DNA of 5,313 nucleotides, taken from Balneolales bacterium (GTDB lineage: Bacteria; Bacteroidota; Rhodothermia; Balneolales; Natronogracilivirgulaceae). The position numbers were made by a program, and so were the translations under genes. The notes beneath the pieces are model-generated. The model did no database searches, had not been told where the DNA came from, and was given only the letters and a program-made list of their open reading frames with translations. The stretch is from NCBI GenBank assembly GCA_007131625.1, contig SLQC01000083.1, positions 1 through 5,313 on the forward strand. Direction: 5' to 3'. Shown one piece after another: positions 1-5,313 of the stretch. Every line of letters starts with the position of its first letter. The stretch's first letter is position 1.

Positions 1-3000
1 ACCTGGTGGGCGGATCCGATTGAGGGGCTTGAGGAATTGCATCTGCGAGCAGGAAACCGGTTGTATGGAAGCGGCCATGACGGAATGATTGTAGGCCTGG
101 AAGCGGAGCCGGGATCAGTCACCGGCAGTCAGATGTCCTCCTCAGTGGTCTGGCGGGACAAGGTCGAAGGCGAGGTCTTTCGTATGATCGCGGCGCGTGA
201 TCGCCTGTTTGTGGTCACCGTGGAGGGCCGTTTGTATTGCTTCGGATCCGAACAGCAGGAGCCGGTGGTCCATTCCTACCGTCCACAACCCTTGCAGAGC
301 GGAGACGATGATTGGTCCGACCGGGTGGAGGAACTGCTTGAGTCGGCGGATCAACCGGCAGGGTATGCCCTGATGTTTGGAGTCGGCAGTGGCCGGATGC
401 TTGAGGAATTGCTGATACAGTCGGATTTACACATAGTGGCTTTTGATCCGGATCAGACAAAGGTGGATCGCCTGCGTGATCAATTCCTTACAGCCGGTTT
501 GTATGGCCAGCGGGTGGCCGTACATCAGGGGGATGCGATGTCAAAACGCTTACCGGACTATATAGCCAGTTTGATTGTCTCTGAAGATCCGTCGGCAGGA
601 GGTATAGATTCCGGTCAGTCCTTTGCCGAAGCGTTGTACCGTCCGTTGCGTCCATATGGCGGCACGGTGTATCTGGCGATACAGGAGTCGCGACGCAGCT
701 GGTTCCGGCCGTTTGCAACGGATCATCAGAAGCTGTTTGCCGATGCAGTAGAATCGGCGGAACTGGAAAAAGCGGAGCTGAACCTTAATCGGGATCACGT
801 ACTGCTGCGTCGGCCGGGATCACTTCCGGGCGCAGGGACATGGTCGCATCAGTATTCGGATGCCGCCAACACCACCTACTCGGATGATGATCGGGTGCGG
901 TCGCCGCTGGGAATAACCTGGTTTGGCGGTCCGGGCAATGAGAAACTACCATGGCGACATGCAAACTACCCGGTACCACAAGTCGTCAAAGGTCGAATGA
1001 TATTACTTGGTGATCGTTACATTTCAGCAAGATGTATTTACTCCGGCAGAGAGCTCTGGGATTATGAACTGGAAAACTTCGATTATCTGCAGCCACCTTA
1101 TTTGTATGATCCAGGTGCGAATTTCATAGGAAGTCCATATGTCACTACGGAAGATAACGTATATCTGATTTATGAGAATCAATGTATTCGACTGGATCTC
1201 GATTTCGGCGAAAAGGTGGGAAGTTTCTTGCTGCCTGACCGGGATGTATTGCAGCAGCAGGTGTCGGTTCCGGCGATGGATGATTTTCGCAAATCTTATG
1301 CAGCAACACTCATGGATCGCGGAGTTCCGGGTGAGGTTCATAACGCAAATATCCTGGATGCCATTCAGACATATCCCTATGAATTCCTCCTTGCCAACGA
1401 GAATGAATTGGATATGATAGAGCCCGGCACATATTACATTGGCATTGTCGGCAGAACAGGCCACCGGCACAGAAATAATAGCGAAATCCGTAATTATGAA
1501 TTTTTAGTCGATGGTGAACCAGTTGAATTGAGGTCAATTACCCCCGAACGAGGGTTATACTTTGAATATGTTTCTGCCACATCAGGACATGCCGCCGGGG
1601 GACTTGAGGTTGGCACGGTTATCACTGTTTCACCAGTAGCACTGACTCCGGATTCCCAACTGGATATCACTCGGTGGAGCAGTTCGGAATATGACCGGAT
1701 CCTTTTTTTCCCGACAGAGGATGATGTGGAACAAATTCCGCAGGCCATCCGCAACTTTCAGGAGTCTAGACCGGCTTCCATTTACACGGGTGAACCGGTT
1801 CGATGGGGAAATATTCGTGCAAGTGGCGATTATCTGGTCATCGCCGCCTATCCCCATATGTTTGATGATCAACGACCTGGATTGTCACTAAACTGGAATG
1901 CAACATCCAGTGAGTTTATCGTGGTAATGGACAGAAGAACGGGGGATATTGAATGGATACATCAGGCACGCTATGGTTTCCGTCATAATGCGATTGCGGT
2001 TTCATCAGACCGCGTTTTTGTCATAGATCATTTGTCGCAGGAACTTTTGACAAAACTCGAACGAAGGGGAGTGCGTCCGGAAATCTATCCTGAAATTAGA
2101 GCATTGGACATACAAAGCGGTGAAGCGATCTGGAGCTATAGTGATGATGTCTTTGGAACCTGGCTGTCTTATTCAAAAGAAAATAACGTGCTATTACAAG
2201 CCGGCAGATATGGCGGGTTGCGAGTGCTTGCGGACGAACCACGGGACCGCATGCTTGCCCTGCGTGGAACTGATGGAGTTAAACTATGGGAACGCAATGA
2301 ACGTCATACCGGTCCGGTTGCTTTGCATGATGATCAGCAACGTATCATTGCGGGACGCAATGAACGATCTCTTGATATGTTGACAGGTGAGATTCGTCAG
2401 GCAACTAATCCAATCAGCGGATTTCCCGAGCCATGGAGGTTTCATCACACTTATGGTTGCGGATCACAAAATGTAAGCAAACACCTGATAACATTTCGAT
2501 CGGGAGCAGCCGGTTACTTTGATCTATTAAGTGAAAGCGGAACCGGGAATCTGGCGGGTTTCCGTGCCGCTTGCACCAATAATCTTATTGTGGCAGATGG
2601 AATACTCAGTGCTCCTGATTATACCAGATCCTGCACCTGCAGCTATCAGCTTCAGACATCCCTGGCCTTTGTACATATGCCGGATGTAGAAATGTGGACT
2701 TTTAACACATTCTCTGATCCCGAACCAGGTACAATAAGGCAAGTGGGAGTCAATTTTGGAGCACCGGGAAGCCGTGTTGATGATGGTGTTATGTGGATCA
2801 ATCATCCCCGCATAGAGCGTGTCCCTGTGCCAACTGTGCCGATGGAAATTCATCCAGCTGATGAAAGTGTTGGTCTAAAATGGTTTACGGGACATGCTCT
2901 GGAAATTATGGCAGAGAACAATGGATATCGCTGGGTTGCCGCATCAGGCGTGGAAGGAGTCAGGGATATCCGGTTGGGCGGCCTGTTTAATAGAGGAATA

Positions 3001-3336
3001 AATGGCGGATCCAGCCCGGAGAGTGACATCACTTATTCCGTAAGACTTCATTTTTCCGAGCCGAAACCCATTTCCAGGGGTGAAAGGATATTTGATGTAT
3101 TAATGCAAGGTGAAAAAGTCCTTGAAAATCTGGATATCGTACAAAAAGCCGGCGGAACGAAACGAGTGTATGTAGCGGAGATCACAGGAGTCCGCCCGGA
3201 TGGTCAGGGAGATTTGATCCTTGAGTTCTTACCCTCACCGGGCAGCGAACGAAAACCGCTGCTCAACGGAGTGGAAGTACGAATGGAAGCAGATCAGCTG
3301 GTACGGAGTAGCATACCGGAATCGATTATGAGGTGA
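1..3336 (+). CDS. PQQ-like beta-propeller protein with embedded SAM-methyltransferase-like domain and C-terminal malectin-like domain (5' partial)
   Basis: The frame is open from base 1 (first residues TWWADPIEGLEE) to a TGA at 3334-3336, so the true start and any signal peptide lie upstream; the TTG at 37 is only used here as residue 1 for numbering. Residues 1-76 are propeller strands (GRLYCFG type). Residues ~108-260 form a class I Rossmann methyltransferase-like domain: glycine loop GVGSGR at 115-120, acidic AFDPD at 135-139, GDA at 165-167, LIVSED at 179-184. The linker at 261-300 (GAGTWSHQYSDAANTTYS, then WFGGPG) is typical, from memory, of large PQQ-like proteins of Planctomycetota and relatives. 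Propeller repeats follow at ~319-400 and ~590-792 (VVMDRRTGDIEW, ALDIQSGEAIWSY, ALRGTDGVKLWERN), interrupted by a non-propeller stretch at ~405-560. A segment with four cysteines (808, 846, 866, 868) precedes a malectin-like beta-sandwich at ~940-1083 (YSVRLHFSEP, GERIFDVLMQGEKVLENLDI, LLNGVEV). Localisation is probably periplasmic or surface, by family analogy. Methyltransferase activity and substrate are unknown. Domain calls are by eye; the general architecture is fairly sure, the function is not. Confidence 0.93.
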   Translation, partial: TWWADPIEGLEELHLRAGNRLYGSGHDGMIVGLEAEPGSVTGSQMSSSVVWRDKVEGEVFRMIAARDRLFVVTVEGRLYCFGSEQQEPVVHSYRPQPLQSGDDDWSDRVEELLESADQPAGYALMFGVGSGRMLEELLIQSDLHIVAFDPDQTKVDRLRDQFLTAGLYGQRVAVHQGDAMSKRLPDYIASLIVSEDPSAGGIDSGQSFAEALYRPLRPYGGTVYLAIQESRRSWFRPFATDHQKLFADAVESAELEKAELNLNRDHVLLRRPGSLPGAGTWSHQYSDAANTTYSDDDRVRSPLGITWFGGPGNEKLPWRHANYPVPQVVKGRMILLGDRYISARCIYSGRELWDYELENFDYLQPPYLYDPGANFIGSPYVTTEDNVYLIYENQCIRLDLDFGEKVGSFLLPDRDVLQQQVSVPAMDDFRKSYAATLMDRGVPGEVHNANILDAIQTYPYEFLLANENELDMIEPGTYYIGIVGRTGHRHRNNSEIRNYEFLVDGEPVELRSITPERGLYFEYVSATSGHAAGGLEVGTVITVSPVALTPDSQLDITRWSSSEYDRILFFPTEDDVEQIPQAIRNFQESRPASIYTGEPVRWGNIRASGDYLVIAAYPHMFDDQRPGLSLNWNATSSEFIVVMDRRTGDIEWIHQARYGFRHNAIAVSSDRVFVIDHLSQELLTKLERRGVRPEIYPEIRALDIQSGEAIWSYSDDVFGTWLSYSKENNVLLQAGRYGGLRVLADEPRDRMLALRGTDGVKLWERNERHTGPVALHDDQQRIIAGRNERSLDMLTGEIRQATNPISGFPEPWRFHHTYGCGSQNVSKHLITFRSGAAGYFDLLSESGTGNLAGFRAACTNNLIVADGILSAPDYTRSCTCSYQLQTSLAFVHMPDVEMWTFNTFSDPEPGTIRQVGVNFGAPGSRVDDGVMWINHPRIERVPVPTVPMEIHPADESVGLKWFTGHALEIMAENNGYRWVAASGVEGVRDIRLGGLFNRGINGGSSPESDITYSVRLHFSEPKPISRGERIFDVLMQGEKVLENLDIVQKAGGTKRVYVAEITGVRPDGQGDLILEFLPSPGSERKPLLNGVEVRMEADQLVRSSIPESIMR

Positions 3337-3403
3337 TTCGCAAGCGTTTGCAGGTAAAGATTTAGGAAGATTTCCGGGCCGGATTCAAAAAGCAGAATGA
3401 GGG
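3337..3403. other. Convergent intergenic gap, no clear terminator
   Basis: This 67-base gap separates the stop codons of two converging genes. A bidirectional terminator would be expected here, but I see only weak elements: a 4-bp stem GCAA/TTGC around 3340-3351 and a CCGGGCCGG palindrome near 3374-3382, neither followed by a T-run on the plus strand. Termination may be Rho-dependent or may occur inside the opposing gene. Confidence 0.5.
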
Positions 3404-4357
3404 TTACCCTTTTGCTACTGTTTCAAGCCGGTCCAATTCAGCCTCGTCACAGGGTTTGTAGGCGCAGGCCAGCCGGACATTCTCATCTACCTGGTCGACC
3501 CGTGTGATGCCTACGGCCGCTGTCGAGATCGGGAAAGTGTCCCCCCCGGCACAACCGGCGCTTAAAGCATATTTCATGCTTTGTTCCATGGTAATATTTT
3601 GCTCGAAAATTTCATTTCTGGCTGTGAGCTTCATGCCAATGACGCCCACGTCTTTTTGGGCAACTTTGTAAAGAAACTCACGTGTCTGCTTTGGACCTTG
3701 ATTCATGCGCAATCCGGCCGGATTAATTGTCAGAAAAATGCAGTCAAAGTCATATCTTCGCAATGCTTCTTCCAGAACTTCAGTTGAATGGCTGCTGATG
3801 CCGATATTTCCGATCCGGCCCTTTTCCCGAAGCCGCTCAAAAGCAAGAACAGCCCCTTCGTTTCTGTCAAGCAATGTATTGAGATCGTCCATTGAATTGA
3901 CCACATGCATAAAGTACAGATCTATGTAATCCGTTTGCAAACGCTCGCAGCTTTTTTTGAAACGGTCATCCTCTATGCCATGCATGGTACGCTGACGTGT
4001 TTTTGTCGTCAGAAAAACTTCATCACGGCGGTCTTTCATCACTTCGCCGATATAAGTTTCACTGATTCCATTGCCATAAGCTTCGGCGGTGTCGATGTAG
4101 TTGATGCCCAGATCGAGTGCCCGGTTGATGATGGTTACCGCTTCATCGAGATTACCGGGCTGTTCAATAGTGCTTTGCCCGCCCAGGCTGATGATGCTTG
4201 CATCATACCCGGTTCTACCAAGCCGCCGTTTAGGCATATTCAATTTGTTCAGGGATTCAGCAACGGATGTTGCCGGATTGGACCATTTAAGCAAGGTGGC
4301 TCCAAGGGCTGTTGCTGCCGTTGTTTTTAGAAAGTCACGTCTTCCAATATTTTTCAT
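3404..4357 (-). CDS. Tat-exported aldo/keto reductase
   Basis: A 317-residue NAD(P)H-dependent oxidoreductase of the aldo/keto reductase TIM-barrel superfamily, expected to interconvert carbonyls and alcohols; substrate unknown. Starting at ATG 4357, the N-terminus MKNIGRRDFLKTTAATALGA is a twin-arginine signal (GRRDFLK at residues 5-11, weakly hydrophobic stretch, likely cleavage after SVA at residue 33). The barrel begins at ~41 with MPKRRLGRTGYDASIISLGG. The full catalytic tetrad is visible: Asp89 and Tyr94 in YIDTAEAYG, Lys119 in TTKTR, His151 in YFMH. The C-terminal AAVGITRVDQVDENVRLA (~280-297) matches the cofactor-phosphate-binding end of the barrel. An in-frame ATG at 4399 would add 14 residues ahead of the Tat motif; I prefer 4357 because it puts the double arginine at the usual distance from the start. 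Neither start has a Shine-Dalgarno. Length is normal, with no sign of a frameshift. It converges with the propeller gene, so it is transcribed separately from it. Confidence 0.93.
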   Translation of the reverse strand: MKNIGRRDFLKTTAATALGATLLKWSNPATSVAESLNKLNMPKRRLGRTGYDASIISLGGQSTIEQPGNLDEAVTIINRALDLGINYIDTAEAYGNGISETYIGEVMKDRRDEVFLTTKTRQRTMHGIEDDRFKKSCERLQTDYIDLYFMHVVNSMDDLNTLLDRNEGAVLAFERLREKGRIGNIGISSHSTEVLEEALRRYDFDCIFLTINPAGLRMNQGPKQTREFLYKVAQKDVGVIGMKLTARNEIFEQNITMEQSMKYALSAGCAGGDTFPISTAAVGITRVDQVDENVRLACAYKPCDEAELDRLETVAKG

Positions 4358-4444
4358 GGGTGTATGATTTGGATTTCCAAGTTCAGTTGGAGCACCCATG
4401 AATTACTGTCATGCTCGTATGTGCTGTAAATCTCAGCATGGGTG
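4353..4444. repeat. Three-copy complementary repeat around the reductase start codon
   Basis: On the plus strand TTCATGGGTG lies at 4353-4362 and its exact reverse complement CACCCATGAA at 4393-4402: a perfect 10-bp inverted repeat with a 30-base spacer. A third copy, CATGGGTG, lies at 4437-4444 in the same orientation as the first. In the minus-strand transcript the middle element could pair either with the upstream copy (8 bp, extendable by 3 bp with one bulged A) or with the downstream copy (10 bp), which contains the ATG at 4357. A small stem TTGG-AAAT-CCAA sits in the loop of the second hairpin (about 4369-4380). The repeats are seen directly. A role as operator or translational switch is inference, and a chance match cannot be excluded. 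Confidence 0.4.
4383..4439 (-). other. Possible second upstream ORF (18 codons) in the reductase leader
   Basis: ATG at 4439 opens an 18-codon frame (MLRFTAHTSMTVIHGCSN) ending at TGA 4385-4383. It begins inside the five-codon frame at 4450 in another register, and it overlaps the alternative reductase start at 4399. It has no Shine-Dalgarno of its own. It matters only if the leader is translated, when it could compete with or feed initiation of the reductase. A chance ORF is likely. Confidence 0.15.
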
Positions 4445-4466
4445 TCTCATGGCAGATGCTCCTTTT
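4433..4466 (-). promoter_or_regulatory. Strong Shine-Dalgarno serving a five-codon leader ORF
   Basis: Read on the minus strand, AAAAGGAG (4466-4459) is followed by eight bases and then ATG at 4450. This is the best ribosome-binding site seen upstream of the reductase, yet the frame it serves is only MRHPC followed by TGA (4435-4433). It is in the same register as the reductase but separated from it by three in-frame stops (TGA, TGA, TAA). It may be a regulatory leader peptide, a translational entry point for re-initiation at 4399 or 4357, or the relic of a former longer N-terminus. Confidence 0.35.
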
Positions 4467-4507
4467 AAAATGATTTGACTCAATATTAATGGGGATCTGA
4501 TGTAACC

Positions 4508-4560
4508 TGGTATTTAAATATTATATAATGCAGAATAAGAAATTGGAATTTTATTTGAAA
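4508..4560 (-). promoter_or_regulatory. AT-rich candidate promoter region for the reductase
   Basis: This is the most AT-rich stretch of the window (12 G/C in bases 4501-4560). On the minus strand it holds a perfect TATAAT at 4525-4520, about 70 bases before the leader ATG at 4450. A sequence 17 bases further upstream, TTCCAA, is a poor -35 match. A TATAAT also occurs on the plus strand at 4524-4529 because the region is nearly self-complementary, so direction is ambiguous. If the host uses Bacteroidota-type promoters these hexamers may be irrelevant. Confidence 0.2.
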
Positions 4561-4649
4561 GTTATTTTTTGAGAAACAATACTTTTCCGAACTATTTTCC
4601 CAGAGTTAACTTGTATTATCCACTCAGTATGCCAAAGAAACTACTCAGA

Positions 4650-4961
4650 TCAATGTGAATCTGAATTCACTGTATGTGCCCAGCCTCTCGTCCACTGTCG
4701 CGTTGTCATTGCAGCCAGTGCCCGCCGTAATCCGGCTTCTGCCTGGTTCGACAACGTTTCAGACGGCAATAATTCCATTTCCGAAGAAGAAGAATGGTTT
4801 ACGGCCGCATTGGTCGAAATTTCATGTTCTAGTGACGATTCGTCCCCCGGCAGTGAAACAGCAGAAACAACCGAATTTACCGGAATCATTAGTAATAAAA
4901 ACAAAAAAGCGATTCCAATTCGGAAAGATTGGACAGATCGATCTTTGTAATACATTTTCAT
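4650..4961 (-). CDS. Small secreted protein of unknown function, or truncated N-terminus of a larger exported protein
   Basis: A 103-residue ORF that I do not recognise. Residues 1-34 are a good Sec signal peptide: basic n-region MKMYYKDRSVQSFR, hydrophobic core IGIAFLFLLLMIPV, and a V-S-A cleavage site after Ala34. The predicted mature part has 69 residues: a Ser/Glu-rich, probably flexible segment (~35-70), then a helix-like EAGLRRALAAMTTRQW (~76-91), then RGWAHTVNSDSH to the end. The body is clearly more GC-rich than the flanking DNA (37 of 60 bases in 4681-4740), as expected of coding sequence. There is no Shine-Dalgarno; the ATG follows an A/T run. ATG at 4955 is an alternative start. 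The abrupt end right after a tryptophan-containing motif resembles the beginning of a larger secreted enzyme (pectate-lyase-like proteins begin their helical domain in a loosely similar way), so this may be a truncated gene. That resemblance is only an impression. Confidence 0.5.
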   Translation of the reverse strand: MKMYYKDRSVQSFRIGIAFLFLLLMIPVNSVVSAVSLPGDESSLEHEISTNAAVNHSSSSEMELLPSETLSNQAEAGLRRALAAMTTRQWTRGWAHTVNSDSH

Positions 4962-5313
4962 AAATAAAAAATTAAATGAAAGTTACATACCAATTGATCA
5001 CGTTCAAGAACTCCCACTCAGTGAAATAGCCGTACGTTCAGAATGGAACTGTCTGTTCTCATTTGGAGATCAGACTTACCCTTTATTATTCGAATAGCAT
5101 ATGAATTGAGCTGCAAGATACAAACTGCAGATGACACTTTTTTTCCTCCCCAAATAGTCTGAACAAGGAGAGTTCACAGATTAATTACAGAAAATTCTAT
5201 CTTTTTTTTATAAGTAGAATAATCAAATGGTCTTTCCCCTCCCCCCGCAAGTTCTTGCAGAATCGTAAAATAGGCATACATCATACGGTTTCAGTCTTTG
5301 TAACATTAATAAA
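4962..5313. other. AT-rich region with no well-supported gene
   Basis: Some 350 bases upstream of the small secreted ORF. I find no RNA gene, insertion-sequence end or clear terminator. Contents worth noting: a 36-codon minus-strand ORF at 5174-5284 (listed separately); a weak stem CTGCA/TGCAG at 5111-5130; an imperfect stem TCTGAAC...GTTCACAGA at 5158-5180; and a run of eight T at 5202-5209 not preceded by a GC-rich hairpin. The promoter of the 4650-4961 ORF, if that ORF is expressed, should lie here, but no hexamer pair with acceptable spacing stands out. Confidence 0.4.
5174..5284 (-). CDS. Possible 36-residue ORF or gene remnant, unrecognised
   Basis: ATG at 5284 opens a frame of 36 codons ending at TGA 5176-5174; an in-frame TGA lies two codons before the start, so it does not simply continue off the window. 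The peptide (MMYAYFTILQELAGGGERPF, then DYSTYKKKIEFSVINL) looks protein-like: an amphipathic start, a short glycine-rich turn, and a lysine-rich helix. It is preceded by no Shine-Dalgarno. It could be a tiny gene, a decayed fragment of a longer one, or chance. I do not recognise the family. Confidence 0.2.
   Translation of the reverse strand: MMYAYFTILQELAGGGERPFDYSTYKKKIEFSVINL

Noticed and set aside
3401..3409. Palindrome GGGTTACCC at the reductase stop codon as a terminator
   Set aside because: The centre is a single base, so no stable RNA hairpin can form, and no T-run follows in the right direction.
3343..3945. Nine-base inverted match AGCGTTTGC (3343-3351) and GCAAACGCT (3937-3945)
   Set aside because: One copy is inside the reductase coding region and they are 600 bases apart; expected by chance.
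4358..4399. Reductase start at ATG 4399, adding 14 residues
   Set aside because: It places MGAPTELGNPNHTP in front of the twin-arginine motif, has no Shine-Dalgarno, and lies within the repeat region; ATG 4357 gives a normal Tat signal. Not fully excluded.
4655..4963. Plus-strand ORF of 102 codons opposite the small secreted ORF
   Set aside because: No signal, domain or ribosome-binding site. It is most simply the antisense shadow of the minus-strand ORF, which has a clear signal peptide.
5018..5137. GTG-started 39-codon minus-strand ORF with a perfect GGGGAGG seven bases upstream
   Set aside because: The ribosome-binding site is attractive, but the peptide (MSSAVCILQLNSYAIRIIKG and on) shows no recognisable character, and the purine run may be chance in this low-complexity area.
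5043..5162. Plus-strand 39-codon ORF starting MELSVLIWRS
   Set aside because: No ribosome-binding site, it overlaps another chance ORF on the other strand, and the composition resembles random AT-rich translation.
5234..5247. C-rich tract as a G-quadruplex or phase-variable homopolymer
   Set aside because: Only two G-runs on the minus strand, and no gene whose frame would plausibly be switched by slippage.
5005..5257. Inverted pair CAAGAACT (5005-5012) and AGTTCTTG (5250-5257) as possible insertion-sequence ends
   Set aside because: Only eight bases, with no target duplication and no transposase between them.

Overview
The window looks like a chromosomal piece from a free-living Gram-negative bacterium. 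Lineage cannot be fixed from the sequence alone. A periplasmic-type PQQ-like propeller carrying a SAM-methyltransferase-like domain and a malectin-like tail, next to a Tat-exported aldo/keto reductase, is a combination I associate with Planctomycetota/Verrucomicrobiota and with the Balneolota/Rhodothermota/Bacteroidota side. Most of the genes lack Shine-Dalgarno sequences and sit in AT-rich intergenic DNA, which slightly favours the second group. No RNA genes, CRISPR arrays or intact mobile elements were seen.

Layout: (1) bases 1-3336, plus strand: the C-terminal ~1111 codons of a very large protein whose start lies upstream of the window. Its order is propeller blades, a Rossmann methyltransferase-like domain, more propeller with a non-propeller insertion, a cysteine-containing segment, and a C-terminal malectin-like domain. 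(2) 3337-3403: a short convergent gap with no clear terminator. (3) 3404-4357, minus strand: an aldo/keto reductase with a twin-arginine signal and a complete Asp-Tyr-Lys-His tetrad. (4) 4358-4649: the AT-rich upstream region of that gene. It contains a good Shine-Dalgarno that serves only a five-codon upstream ORF, and three mutually complementary 8-10-mers, one of which covers the reductase start codon. (5) 4650-4961, minus strand: a 103-codon ORF with a convincing Sec signal peptide, either a small secreted protein or the truncated N-terminus of a larger one. (6) 4962-5313: mostly AT-rich and gene-poor, with one 36-codon ORF on the minus strand that may be a gene remnant.

The two large genes both encode probably exported proteins, but they converge and are not an operon. 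A shared role in processing extracellular carbohydrate (malectin-like sugar-binding fold plus exported oxidoreductase) is possible but is only inference. The least explained parts are the leader of the reductase gene, the intra-gene GC drop near base 960, and the methyltransferase fold inside a probably periplasmic propeller.
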